DNA from: Mycolicibacterium helvum
GTDB taxonomy: Bacteria; Actinomycetota; Actinomycetes; Mycobacteriales; Mycobacteriaceae
Assembly (NCBI RefSeq): GCF_010731895.1
Contig: NZ_AP022596.1
Location: 1,426,001-1,490,000, forward strand
Reading direction: 5' to 3'
DNA: 64,000 nucleotides
Part shown: positions 9,371-17,843 of the stretch, piece after piece
Layout of the letters: every line of letters begins with the position of its first letter
How positions within the stretch are numbered: position 1 is the first letter of the stretch
Program-made: the position numbers and the translations under genes
Notes under the pieces: generated by a model
What the model was told of the DNA's origin: nothing
Database searches by the model: none
Seen by the model: the letters and a program-made list of their open reading frames with translations, nothing else

Positions 9371-10137
9371 CGACGCCGCACCGGTGGTCCTTTGGCCAGT
9401 TCCTTCAGTGACCTGATCAACTCCGGGCGGGTATATCGGTCCCTCATCAACCGCCGCGCAACATCGGTCAGGTGCTCGCCGCGCGTCCAGCTGTAGGTAC
9501 GGAGCAGGCGGAATGCCTCATCCATCGACACACCGAGCACCTCGCTGACAAACCCCTTGGCCTGCTCGACGAAAACGCGACCGATGAGAGTCGACCGCAG
9601 CGGTGACACCACCGTGGCGAGGGTGGGTGGATGTTCCTGCAGGACAGCCACACACGCGATGTGGGCGAGGGTCTGGGCGACCAGTAGATCCGCCTCGCTG
9701 AGTCCACCGGGCCGGGTATCGAACAAATTGAGCGCCCCCAGCACGACGCCGGCGGCACGCATCGGCAGAGCTTGCACTGCCGCGAATCCGGCGTCGGTCG
9801 CGGCCGGGGCGAACCGCGGCCACCGATCGACTTGAGCAGAAAGGTCGGCGACCAGAACCGGCTCACCCGTCCGGTAGCACTCGATACAGGGCCCTTCCTC
9901 GGCCTGCAACTGAAACAGCTCGATATCGCGCGTCTGCTCGGAGGTGGCGGCCACCAGATGTAGTCGGTGCAGCGGATCGGCGAGGAGGAATCCGGCCGAA
10001 GCGACGTCGAGCAGCTCGGCACAGCGTTCGGTCAGTTCCGTCAGCAGGTCCACGACGTCGAAGTCATCGAGCAGGCTGTCGACCAGTGATACCACCGCGC
10101 TCATTACGCGAGTTTCGCGAAGGTCATCGCTCACCAT
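9361..10137 (-). CDS. GAF-ANTAR regulator (triad 1, minus-strand member A)
   Basis: A 258-residue protein with an N-terminal helix SLVDSLLDDFDVVDLLTEL, a GAF domain (about 25-170; EEGPCIECYRTGEPV, RWPRFAPAATDAGFAAVQAL) and a C-terminal ANTAR domain (about 180-240; RVFVEQAKGFVSEVLGVSM, EHLTDVARRLMRD). The ATG at 10137 is chosen over the ATG at 10170 because GGGAGG lies six bases upstream and the start then aligns with its paralogue at 47544-48296 (RETRVxxAVVxLVDSLLDDFD in both). It follows the 10181-10891 gene by 43 bases on the same strand, so they are probably co-transcribed. Confidence 0.87.
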   Translation of the reverse strand: MVSDDLRETRVMSAVVSLVDSLLDDFDVVDLLTELTERCAELLDVASAGFLLADPLHRLHLVAATSEQTRDIELFQLQAEEGPCIECYRTGEPVLVADLSAQVDRWPRFAPAATDAGFAAVQALPMRAAGVVLGALNLFDTRPGGLSEADLLVAQTLAHIACVAVLQEHPPTLATVVSPLRSTLIGRVFVEQAKGFVSEVLGVSMDEAFRLLRTYSWTRGEHLTDVARRLMRDRYTRPELIRSLKELAKGPPVRRRHD

Positions 10138-10180
10138 GGCTTGCCTCCCGGCCTCGATGTGCGTGCGCATCTGTCGTCGC

Positions 10181-10891
10181 TCATCGGTCGGTCTCCAGTC
10201 TCAGCCGCCGGTCGATGATGTCGCGGGCGACTTCGGTGGCGCTGCGACCGGTGGCGTAGGCGTGTGCACGCAGCCGCACCAGCGCCTCGGTCGGATCGAC
10301 ATCCAATTGCGCCACCAACATTCCGGTTGCCTGGCTGACCTCGGCCCGGCTCAACGTGCACAGCTCCGCCCACGCGTTGCTGGCGGGATCGTCGACGGCC
10401 GCTTGCAGGTCACCAACCAGCAAATCCAACACCGGGATACCGGCCAGCTCTGCCGCGGCTGCCGCACCCGCGAGCTGTTCGCCTGCCAGCGGACCCGGCT
10501 GAGCCCGGAACAGGTCGAGGGCGCCGACGTACTCGCCGGCCGCCAGTACCGGCATGGCGAAGACACCCCTGATCCGATGCTCCAGCATCGCCCGTCCGTA
10601 ACTGGGCCAGCGCGCTTCCCCTGGGTGGGCGAGATCGACCACGGCCACCGGAGCCCGCAGGGTGACCGCTTCCAGGCACGGCCCTTCGCCATAGGTGAAT
10701 TGCAATTCGTCATATGTCCGTGCCGAAGTACCGCTGGAGCCCAGCGTTCCCGCATTCGCGCCGTCGAAAACAAGCGAGATCGCCGCTGCATCGATGTCGA
10801 GCAGCAGCACGCACGCTTCACACAGCCGGTCGGCGGCTTGCACTCCACGCTGGCCGTCGACGGCCGCAATGAGCTCGTCCTGGATCGTCAA
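10181..10891 (-). CDS. GAF-ANTAR regulator (triad 1, minus-strand member B), TTG start
   Basis: A 236-residue GAF (about 15-150; AADRLCEACVLLLDIDAAA, GEGPCLEAVTLRAPV, RIRGVFAMPVLAAGEYVGAL) plus ANTAR protein (about 170-232; LSRAEVSQATGMLVAQLDV, SATEVARDIIDRRLRLE). The TTG start at 10891 makes it exactly as long as its paralogue 48361-49071, whose ATG start is clear, and the N-termini then align (AADRLCEACV). The longer open frame to 11182 looks non-coding. The TTG has no ribosome site of its own; it overlaps the stop of a 19-codon reading frame with a strong site (see 10888-10947), which suggests coupled translation. Confidence 0.82.
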   Translation of the reverse strand: MTIQDELIAAVDGQRGVQAADRLCEACVLLLDIDAAAISLVFDGANAGTLGSSGTSARTYDELQFTYGEGPCLEAVTLRAPVAVVDLAHPGEARWPSYGRAMLEHRIRGVFAMPVLAAGEYVGALDLFRAQPGPLAGEQLAGAAAAAELAGIPVLDLLVGDLQAAVDDPASNAWAELCTLSRAEVSQATGMLVAQLDVDPTEALVRLRAHAYATGRSATEVARDIIDRRLRLETDR

Positions 10892-10947
10892 AGCCGGCCG
10901 GACCAGATGTGGAAGGCTGGTGCAGCGCGCAATAGTTCCGCAGCCAT
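10888..10947 (-). CDS. Possible 19-residue leader peptide coupled to the GAF-ANTAR gene
   Basis: An ATG at 10947, preceded seven bases upstream by GGGGAGGG, opens a 19-codon frame (MAAELLRAAPAFHIWSGRL) whose TGA stop overlaps the TTG start of the following gene as TTGA. This is the geometry of translational coupling. The alternative is that it is the original N-terminus of the GAF-ANTAR protein, cut off by a frameshift; the equal lengths of the two paralogues argue against that. No homology is recognised. Confidence 0.35.
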   Translation of the reverse strand: MAAELLRAAPAFHIWSGRL

Positions 10948-11141
10948 ACCACCACCCTCCCCTAGTCGGTGCACTATTGCTCGGGTTTGACCAAGCCCGG
11001 CGGCATCGCGTCACTCGCGCGGGGCGGGTAGGCTTCAATGGCTGGCACCAGCAGCCAGCCCGAATCGGCGCCCCACTTCCGCGGCTCCGCGAGCAACCGC
11101 TCACAGTCGGGCACATCCTCGAATACCGTTGCCACCCAAGC

Positions 11142-12278
11142 ATGCAACGGCCGCCCCTCCATGGACTCATCATCGCCATCACAGACGTCGCAGAGTATGC
11201 CCACCTCAGCCGCCGCGACCTCGACGCACTCGCGGCCGCACTCGATGCGATCCGGACCGAGGTCGAGGCTTCCCGCGGTGCACGCGACGCCGCCTACATT
11301 CGCCGAACGATCATGTTCCAACGCGCACTGGATGCCGGCGCACGCCTATTGATCTTCGGCAGCCGATCCCGGCGGGGCTGGGCGCTGGGCGTGGTGTCGC
11401 TGGCCGTGGCCAAGAGCATCGAGAACATGGAGATCAGCCACAACGTTGTTCATGGGCAATGGGATTGGATGAACGATCCCGAGATCCACTCGAGCACCTG
11501 GGAGTGGGATATGGCCGGGCTCACGTCGCAGTGGCGGTACTCGCACAATTATCGCCACCATGTGTTCGCCAACGTCGTCGGTGTCGACGATGACCTCGGC
11601 TTCGGCATCATGCGGGTGACCCGCGACGTCGCGTGGCGACCGCGGAATCTGATGCAGCCGTTGCGCAACGTACTGTTGGCCGTCATCTTCGAATGGGGCA
11701 TCGCGCTGCACGGTCTGCACTCCGAGCATGAGCGCGCGGTGAGCCCCGACGAGCGCAACGCTCAAACGCGAGCCTTCAAAGCCAAGATCAAGCGCCAGGT
11801 CATCAAGGACTACCTTTTGATCCCGGCGCTGAACGGAACCCGCTGGCGGCGCGCTTTGACAGCCAATGCCGCAGCCAACGTGCTGCGCAACCTCTGGGCC
11901 TACGCGGTGATCTTCTGCGGGCATTTCCCCGACGGCGTCGCGACATTCACGGCCGATGCCATCCAGCAGGAAAGCAAGGCCGAATGGTATCTGCGCCAGA
12001 TGTTGGGCAGCGCCAACTTCCGGGCCGGGCGGGTACTGGCATTTCTGAGCGGAAACCTGTGCTACCAGATCGAACACCACTTGTTCCCGGATCTTCCGAG
12101 CAACCGCTATGCCGCTATCGCCGTCCAGGTGCGCGCGCTATGCGAGACCTACCGGCTGCCGTACACGACGGGACCGCTTCTAGGCCAGTTCCTCCAGACC
12201 CAGCGCAGCATCCTGAGGTTGGCACTGCCGGACCACTTCTTGAAGCCAGCCCCCAGCCAGCTGGTCGGTCGAACCTAG
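11142..12278 (+). CDS. Membrane fatty acid desaturase, DesA3-like
   Basis: A 378-residue di-iron acyl-CoA desaturase of the inner membrane, close in pattern to M. tuberculosis DesA3 (stearoyl-CoA delta-9 desaturase, which makes oleate for membrane and storage lipids). The three histidine boxes are HNVVHGQWDW, HNYRHH and NLCYQIEHHLFPDLPSNR. The N-terminus (AITDVAEYAHLSRRDLDAL) also follows DesA3. The start is uncertain: ATG 11142 is the nearest in-frame start before the conserved part but has no good ribosome site. The open frame continues far upstream over the antisense GAF-ANTAR gene and is not coding there. The NAD(P)H reductase partner is not adjacent. Confidence 0.85.
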   Translation: MQRPPLHGLIIAITDVAEYAHLSRRDLDALAAALDAIRTEVEASRGARDAAYIRRTIMFQRALDAGARLLIFGSRSRRGWALGVVSLAVAKSIENMEISHNVVHGQWDWMNDPEIHSSTWEWDMAGLTSQWRYSHNYRHHVFANVVGVDDDLGFGIMRVTRDVAWRPRNLMQPLRNVLLAVIFEWGIALHGLHSEHERAVSPDERNAQTRAFKAKIKRQVIKDYLLIPALNGTRWRRALTANAAANVLRNLWAYAVIFCGHFPDGVATFTADAIQQESKAEWYLRQMLGSANFRAGRVLAFLSGNLCYQIEHHLFPDLPSNRYAAIAVQVRALCETYRLPYTTGPLLGQFLQTQRSILRLALPDHFLKPAPSQLVGRT

Positions 12279-12288
12279 CCCGGCAATC

Positions 12289-12924
12289 TCACCGCCCCTT
12301 GGCCGATGTGCCACGCGAAATCGACGTCCAGCCCGAGCTGACGACGGCGGTAAGGTCGTCCACCCACGCAGCGTCCAGTGGTGCGTCGTGCCGAATGATG
12401 ATGCGGAATATCGCGCTGCCGACCACGATCTCGGCGAGCAGCGGGAGGTCCCCATCGTCGCCACCCGGATCGGGCTGCTGGTCCAGTCTGGTCCGGAAGG
12501 TGGCGAGACTGCCGGCGAACCGAGAGATCATCCTGGCGTGCACATCCGGATCAGCGACCGTGTCGGCGATCAACGCAGGCAGGGCGGCCCGGACTTCCGG
12601 GCGGTCGAACATGGTGCGTGTCGCCTCCACGAGCGCTCGGATGTCCTCTTCGACCTCACCGGACGCACTCGGCATGGCCATGACTTCGGCCGGCAAGATC
12701 GCTTCGTGCACTAGCTGTGCCTTGCCCGACCAGCGCCGATAGATGGCTGCGGTGGTAGTGCCGGCGCGGGCCGCGATGGCCGACAGCGACAGCGCCGAGT
12801 AGCCCGTCTCCAGGAGTAGCTCACGGGTGGCGTCAATGATCGCGGCATCGATCTTGCCGTCGCGAGGCCGGCCCGCAGACGACCGGGCAGGTCCCTTGTC
12901 ATCCCCGGGCCGATCTGTTCTCAT
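12289..12924 (-). CDS. TetR family transcriptional regulator
   Basis: A 211-residue repressor-type protein. The N-terminal helix-turn-helix is clear (IIDATRELLLETGYSALSLS, then IAARAGTTTAAIYRRWSGK); the C-terminal half should bind a small lipophilic ligand and dimerise. It is transcribed away from the three-gene operon at 12968-17484 with only 43 bases between the starts, the usual layout for a TetR repressor controlling its divergent neighbour and itself. An inverted repeat in that gap is a candidate operator. The ligand is unknown but is plausibly the operon's substrate. Confidence 0.88.
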   Translation of the reverse strand: MRTDRPGDDKGPARSSAGRPRDGKIDAAIIDATRELLLETGYSALSLSAIAARAGTTTAAIYRRWSGKAQLVHEAILPAEVMAMPSASGEVEEDIRALVEATRTMFDRPEVRAALPALIADTVADPDVHARMISRFAGSLATFRTRLDQQPDPGGDDGDLPLLAEIVVGSAIFRIIIRHDAPLDAAWVDDLTAVVSSGWTSISRGTSAKGR

Positions 12925-12933
12925 GATTAAAAT

Positions 12934-12955
12934 ATAACCCGCATCGTATCGTTAT
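12934..12955. promoter_or_regulatory. Candidate TetR operator in the divergent gap
   Basis: ATAAC and GTTAT form perfect 5-base arms separated by 12 bases within a 43-base AT-rich gap between the TetR start and the TTG start of the operon. Position and symmetry fit a TetR operator covering both promoters. The arms are short, so this is only a candidate. Confidence 0.35.
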
Positions 12956-12967
12956 TGGGAGAGCCTG

Positions 12968-14095
12968 TTGATCCTCAGTCCACTCGACGAGTACCCCATC
13001 CACCAGGCACCGGTGCCGATCAGTGCCCCGGAGACTTCGGATCGCAACTTCTACGATCGCTCGTACTTCAATGTGCTTGAGCGCGACGGTCGTTTCATGG
13101 CGCTGACCGGTATCGGCTATTACCCGCGACTGGGCGTCAAAGACGCCTACCTGCTCATCCGGCGCGGCGACCTACAGACCGCCGTTCGTTTCAGTGACGC
13201 GATCGACGGTGACCGTCTCAACCAGAACGTCAACGGCTACCGGCTCGACGTCATCGAACCCCTCCAGGAACTGCATCTGACCGTCGCCGAAACCGAAGGC
13301 ATCTCGGCCGATCTGCGGTGGCGCGGGCTGTTCCCGGCCGCGTTGGAGCATCCGCATTCCATGCACTCAGAACGCCGGGTGACGTTACAGGCCTGCCGTT
13401 TTGCCCAACTTGGCACCTGGGAGGGGTGGATCGACGTCGACGGCGACCGGCTGAACGTCACACCCGACACCTCGGTGGGCAGCCGCGACCGGTCGTGGGG
13501 GATCCGGCCCATCGGCGAGCCGGAGCCGGCCGGCCGGCCGGACACCGCTTTCGGTGGAATGTGGTGGCTGTATCTGCCACTGGCCTTTCCTGACTACCAG
13601 ATTTTCCTGATCATCCAGGAGGACCCGGACGGGCATCGCAGCCTTTATGACTGCTCTCGACGGTGGCCGGACGGCAGGGTGGAACAGCTCGACGGCGTGC
13701 GCGTGACGATTCACTACACTCCTGGCACCCGGATCCCGTACGGCGCGCACATCGAGATGATGACCCGGGACGGAAGTCGACTGCAGCTCGACGTCGATTC
13801 GACGTTGTTCGCGCCCATCGCTTTTGGATCTGGATACGGCGGGGACTCATCCTGGGCGCACGGGACGTGGAAGGGTGGGCCGTCCGCTGACCGCGTTTCC
13901 TACGATCTGACCGATCCCGATGTGCTGGCCCGAGCTCCGTTCAGTTTGATCGACCATGTCGGTCGAGCCGTCTGCACCGAGCCTGATGGCAGCACGCAGC
14001 ACGGGGCGGGGTTGTTCGAGCATGCCGTCATCGGTCCGCACCACCCGTCGGGCTTCAACGACTGGACCGACGTGCTCGCGGTGGCGACACCATGA
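12968..14095 (+). CDS. Conserved protein of unknown function (first gene of TetR-controlled operon)
   Basis: A 375-residue soluble protein with no signal peptide or membrane segment. Visible features are the opening SPLDEYPIHQAPVPISAPE, a central VGSRDRSWGIRPIGEPEP motif, and GGMWWLYLPLAFPDYQIFL; predominantly beta-type segments suggest a lipocalin-like double barrel. I recall such GxRDRSWGxR proteins in actinobacteria beside terpene, steroid or aromatic catabolic genes, but the family has no assigned activity. The TTG start has GGGAG about seven bases upstream, and the stop overlaps the next ATG (ATGA). A role in binding or modifying the operon's hydrophobic substrate is inference. Confidence 0.7.
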   Translation: MILSPLDEYPIHQAPVPISAPETSDRNFYDRSYFNVLERDGRFMALTGIGYYPRLGVKDAYLLIRRGDLQTAVRFSDAIDGDRLNQNVNGYRLDVIEPLQELHLTVAETEGISADLRWRGLFPAALEHPHSMHSERRVTLQACRFAQLGTWEGWIDVDGDRLNVTPDTSVGSRDRSWGIRPIGEPEPAGRPDTAFGGMWWLYLPLAFPDYQIFLIIQEDPDGHRSLYDCSRRWPDGRVEQLDGVRVTIHYTPGTRIPYGAHIEMMTRDGSRLQLDVDSTLFAPIAFGSGYGGDSSWAHGTWKGGPSADRVSYDLTDPDVLARAPFSLIDHVGRAVCTEPDGSTQHGAGLFEHAVIGPHHPSGFNDWTDVLAVATP

Positions 14096-15069
14096 AGGTG
14101 ATGACAGCGCTGTTCGACCCGAATGGCGCGGTAGAACGGGCGGCACTGCTGCGCGAAGCCGGGGCGTCGGGAGTCTTCACTTTCGAGGGGCCACGAGAGG
14201 TCTTCACCCCGCTGGTGCTGGCCTCGACGGTCAAGGGCCTGGATTTGATGACCAATGTGGCGATTGCGCTGCCGCGCAACCCGATACAGCTGGCACATCA
14301 GGCAAATGATCTTCAAGAGATCTCCCAGGGGCGGTTCATCCTCGGTCTCGGGACGCAGATTCGCGCGCAGATCGAGAAACGCTACGGCGCCGAGTTCGAC
14401 CACCCGGTGGCCCGCATCAAGGAGATGGTCGGCGCGCTGCGGGCAATCTTCGAAACCTGGAACACCGGCGAGCGGCTCGACTTTCGCGGTGAGTTCTTCC
14501 GGCACACGTTGATGACGCCGACGTTCAACCCCGGGCCGAACCCGTTCGGGCCGCCGCCGATCTATCTCGGGGCGCTGGGGCCGCGAATGACCAGGGCCAC
14601 AGCCGAAGTGGCCGACGGCCTGCTGGTGATGCCGTTCGGGTCGAAGCGGTTTCTGCACGAGAAGACCATGCCCGCTGTGCGCGAGGGACTGGCGGCCGCT
14701 GGACGAGACGCCGACGGCTTCGCGGTGGTACCCGAGATCATCGTTTCGGTTGGTGAGGATCACACGTCGACGCGAATGCTCCTGGCGTTCTACGGCTCCA
14801 CTCCCGCCTACCGGCCGGTGTTGGATGCGCACGGCTGGGGCGACCTGCAACCCGAACTGAACGCCATGTCCAAGCAGGGCCGATGGCAGGAGATGGCCAC
14901 CCTGATCGATGACGAGATGCTGCACACGATCGCCGCCTGTGGCACACCGGCCGAGGTGGCCGCGCACATCCGCGATCGCGTGGACGGCGTTTCGGATCGG
15001 ATCTGTCTCTATCAACCCGGGCCCATCGCGGTGGAGTCGCTGGCCGAGATCATCGACGCGTTGGGCTGA
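14092..15069 (+). CDS. LLM-class F420-dependent oxidoreductase
   Basis: A 325-residue luciferase-like TIM-barrel oxidoreductase, probably using coenzyme F420. Family signs are LASTVKGLDLMTNVAIALPR, the loop QEISQGRFILGLGTQIRAQIEKRYG, and the late PPIYLGALGPRMTRATAEVADGLL. Such enzymes transfer hydride between F420H2 and alcohols, ketones or enoyl groups. It is the second gene of the operon, overlapping its neighbour upstream by four bases and followed by the phosphotransferase-like gene after three bases, so the three products likely act on one pathway. The substrate is unknown. Confidence 0.85.
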   Translation: MKVMTALFDPNGAVERAALLREAGASGVFTFEGPREVFTPLVLASTVKGLDLMTNVAIALPRNPIQLAHQANDLQEISQGRFILGLGTQIRAQIEKRYGAEFDHPVARIKEMVGALRAIFETWNTGERLDFRGEFFRHTLMTPTFNPGPNPFGPPPIYLGALGPRMTRATAEVADGLLVMPFGSKRFLHEKTMPAVREGLAAAGRDADGFAVVPEIIVSVGEDHTSTRMLLAFYGSTPAYRPVLDAHGWGDLQPELNAMSKQGRWQEMATLIDDEMLHTIAACGTPAEVAAHIRDRVDGVSDRICLYQPGPIAVESLAEIIDALG

Positions 15070-15072
15070 GGG

Positions 15073-17484
15073 ATGCACACCACCACCATTGAGTTCGACG
15101 AGATCACCGACGACCGGTACGGCGGCAAGGCGCTCGGACTGGCCGAGCTGTCCCGTCTTGGGCTCTCTGTCCCAACGGGTTTCGTCATCGCACGTGCCAC
15201 TTCGCTGCCCCTTTCGGACGCGGTCACAGACCGCTTCATGAAGATGCAGGCGGCGGGCGCGTCGCCGGTCGCCGTCAGATCCTCGGCGACCGGCGAGGAC
15301 GGAGCCGAGCACTCCTTCGCCGGGCAGTACGACACCGTGCTCGGGGTGGATTCTCTCGAGGGGTTCGCCGCAGCCGTCCGCCAATGCGTTGCCTCCGTCA
15401 GCTCCGAGCGAGCCTCCGCCTACGGCGGCCACGATGCCGGCCCGGGTGCGGTCACCATGCATGTGGTCGTCCAACAGATGGTCGAGGCGCGCGCGGCCGG
15501 AGTGGTCTTCACCGCGGACCCCGCGACCGGCCGCAGGGATCTCATGGTGATCGACGCCATCGCCGGGCTCGGCGAAGCACTCGTCGACGGGTCGGGTATC
15601 TCTGACCATCTCGTGTTGACGCCAGACGGCGGCCAGGCGGTACGAGAGGTCGGCGACGTCCCCGTTCTCTCCGACGAGGAGATCGCGCAGATCCGCGCCG
15701 GGGCGCTGCGCGCCGCCCGGCACTGGGGTAAGCCGATGGATCTGGAATGGGCGATCGACAACGGCGGGCAGCTGCGGTGGCTGCAGGCCCGGCCGATCAC
15801 CACGCTGCCGGGGGACCTCAACGAGATGGACACTCCGGTGGCCGGCCCTTCGCACGTCTACACCCGATGCAACATCGGGGAGATGATGCCGGGGGCGTTC
15901 TGTCCGCTGACCGCATCGGTGTCGGGACATGCGATCGACTACGCCATGCAGATGACCCAAGTGGTGGCGCGGGCGCAGGACAGCTACGACACGCAATGGC
16001 TTCAAGTGGGCTACTTCTACGGGCACATGTTCTTGAACATGACCGAAGGGACGGCTCTGAGTTCGGGCATTCTGGGCAACTCGTTGGAGCAGTTTTCCAT
16101 GTCGATCTGCGGTCGGGTGGTCGATGAGCTGGCGGCCAAACCGCCAAAGCCCTTTGTTTCCAGGCTGATCAACACGGTCCTACTGACGTCTTATTCGCTG
16201 TTCGCGGGGCCGGCGATCCGGCGACTCGGCGAACAGATCGCCGCGTTCCCCGTCCCCACCTCCCGCGACGCCAACAGTGTTCTGCAGCAGCTGGAGTCGG
16301 GCGTGGATCTGTACTGTCACGTCACACTGGTTCACGTCCGGTCCTCGTCCCGAGCGGCGGTGGGCGCGAACGTGCTCGAGAGTTACCTGGTGCGCAGGGC
16401 GGCCAAGGATGGCCGCGACGAGAACGCGGCTCAAGCGCAGGCCGCTCGGCTCATGGCGGGTGCCGCCGAGGTCGAGAGCGCAATGATGGTCGACGAACTA
16501 CACGCGGTGGTGCGGGAGATCGCCGCCGATGACGCCGCCGCCGAGCGGTTCCTCGCCGCGGCGCCGGCGGATGCGCTGGTCGGGGTTCGGAACGCGGACA
16601 GCCGTGCCGGGGTGGCACTGCGGAAGTTCCTGATTCACCACGGACACCGCGGGTATCGCGAACTGTGCATGCGCGACCCCGCGTGGGCCGAGGACGCCGA
16701 GGGCCTGGGTTCGATGATGCAGGTCATGGTGCAGTCAGCCCGTGACTGTCCGCGCGCGGTTCCACCGCGCGACATTGTCGAGGCACCCGGGTCGCGGACG
16801 GTCCGGCTGCTGGCACGCCTTGCCCAGGGCGGCGCTCGTGGACGTGAGGAGACCAAATCGAAGATGGCGTTGATGGCGCATCGCCTCAAACTCGGATACC
16901 GTCACCTCGGTGAGGTGCTAGCCGAGTCCGGCCGCATCCCTGACGCCGATCTGGTCTTCTTCTTCGATCGCGCAGAATTGGCCACAGTGGTGGGCGACTC
17001 GGATATCGCAGCCACCGCTGACCTCGTGCGGCGTGCGCGGCAGCGCCGAGACGCGCTGCCGTTCCAACAGTCGCTGGAGTTCGACGATGTCTCAGTCGGA
17101 CGGCCGGCGCCCATCATCGCTCGACCTGTGAGTGGCCTCGACGGCGATCAGATCGTGGGGCGCCCGGCAAGCCGTGGAACGGCGGACGGTATTGTGCGCG
17201 TGGCGAAGTCGATCCAGGATGCGCGCGAGGTGCGACATGGGGAGATACTCGTCGCGCCCGTAACTGACGTGGGCTGGACTCCGTACTTCACCGTGATCGC
17301 CGCACTGGTCACCGATATCGGAAGTTCGGTATCCCACGGCGCGGTCGTGGCGCGGGAGTACGGACTTCCCTGCGTGGTGAACACGTTGGTGGCCACCCAG
17401 GTGCTCAAGACCGGCGATCGCGTCCGGGTGGACGGCGACAAAGGGCTGATCACTCGGTTGAGCACCGGAGCCGCGGAACTCTAG
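15073..17484 (+). CDS. PEP synthase / rifampin phosphotransferase-like enzyme
   Basis: An 803-residue dikinase-type enzyme. Residues 1-260 form the ATP-binding domain (GGKALGLAELSRLGLSVPTG, AVRSSATGEDGAEHSFAGQY, GVVFTADPATGRRDLMVIDA, LQARPITTL). The middle region (about 275-690), starting near TRCNIGEMMPGAFCPLTASV, matches the substrate-binding part of rifampin phosphotransferases in layout. The C-terminal swivelling domain holds the phospho-carrier histidine at 755 (GSSVSHGAVVAREYGLPCVV). Known family chemistry is ATP plus acceptor to AMP, Pi and phosphorylated acceptor. The acceptor may be an antibiotic, pyruvate or a phenol-like compound; the operon context, with an F420 reductase and TetR control, suggests detoxification or catabolism. 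Confidence 0.82.
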   Translation: MHTTTIEFDEITDDRYGGKALGLAELSRLGLSVPTGFVIARATSLPLSDAVTDRFMKMQAAGASPVAVRSSATGEDGAEHSFAGQYDTVLGVDSLEGFAAAVRQCVASVSSERASAYGGHDAGPGAVTMHVVVQQMVEARAAGVVFTADPATGRRDLMVIDAIAGLGEALVDGSGISDHLVLTPDGGQAVREVGDVPVLSDEEIAQIRAGALRAARHWGKPMDLEWAIDNGGQLRWLQARPITTLPGDLNEMDTPVAGPSHVYTRCNIGEMMPGAFCPLTASVSGHAIDYAMQMTQVVARAQDSYDTQWLQVGYFYGHMFLNMTEGTALSSGILGNSLEQFSMSICGRVVDELAAKPPKPFVSRLINTVLLTSYSLFAGPAIRRLGEQIAAFPVPTSRDANSVLQQLESGVDLYCHVTLVHVRSSSRAAVGANVLESYLVRRAAKDGRDENAAQAQAARLMAGAAEVESAMMVDELHAVVREIAADDAAAERFLAAAPADALVGVRNADSRAGVALRKFLIHHGHRGYRELCMRDPAWAEDAEGLGSMMQVMVQSARDCPRAVPPRDIVEAPGSRTVRLLARLAQGGARGREETKSKMALMAHRLKLGYRHLGEVLAESGRIPDADLVFFFDRAELATVVGDSDIAATADLVRRARQRRDALPFQQSLEFDDVSVGRPAPIIARPVSGLDGDQIVGRPASRGTADGIVRVAKSIQDAREVRHGEILVAPVTDVGWTPYFTVIAALVTDIGSSVSHGAVVAREYGLPCVVNTLVATQVLKTGDRVRVDGDKGLITRLSTGAAEL

Positions 17485-17843
17485 TGGCCGCAGGCACGGT
17501 GATAGCGTGCGGTCAGATCCGGCTCTGGCGGAAACCGCGTAGACCAGCAAAGCGAAGCTGACCGTCTGACCGGGCTCGTGTCATCACGGTTCGCGGTCAC
17601 CCGGCATCCGCCGTTCACCCCCTGCAGGCCCGACCAAAATTATGTTAATGAATATTCTCCATTCTGTTGACGGTTGGAGCGGCAGCGCCCTACGGTGACC
17701 ACAAGTGGGGGACGTCGATATCGCGAGTTTCGGACTCGACGCAACGATGGGCTAGCGCAAGCTCTATCGCTTGCGTCGGCTCTTACGCTCGCCAAAGTGC
17801 ATGGGGTTCACCATATTTGGCACACAGATGACATGGCCAGTCC
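17485..17843. other. Leader and promoter region of the mce operon
   Basis: These 359 bases hold no gene that I can support. An AT-rich island (17638-17660, including the palindrome GAATATTC at 17650-17657) stands out and is the likely promoter core. Nearer the gene, inverted repeats at 17737-17778 could form alternative hairpins. The first operon gene starts at a GTG with no strong ribosome site. Confidence 0.5.
17737..17778 (+). promoter_or_regulatory. Overlapping alternative hairpins upstream of yrbE
   Basis: The segment GCTTGCGTCG at 17769-17778 can pair either with CGACGCAA at 17737-17744 (8-base stem) or with CGCAAGC at 17756-17762 (7-base stem, 6-base loop). The two pairings exclude each other. 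This could be an attenuator-like RNA element or a cluster of repressor half-sites; sequence alone does not decide. Confidence 0.35.

Noticed and set aside
13900..16026. 708-codon open frame antisense to the F420 oxidoreductase and PEP-synthase-like genes
   Set aside because: Its product is full of His, Arg and Gly without family motifs, and the sense strand encodes clear enzymes; it is a GC-bias shadow.
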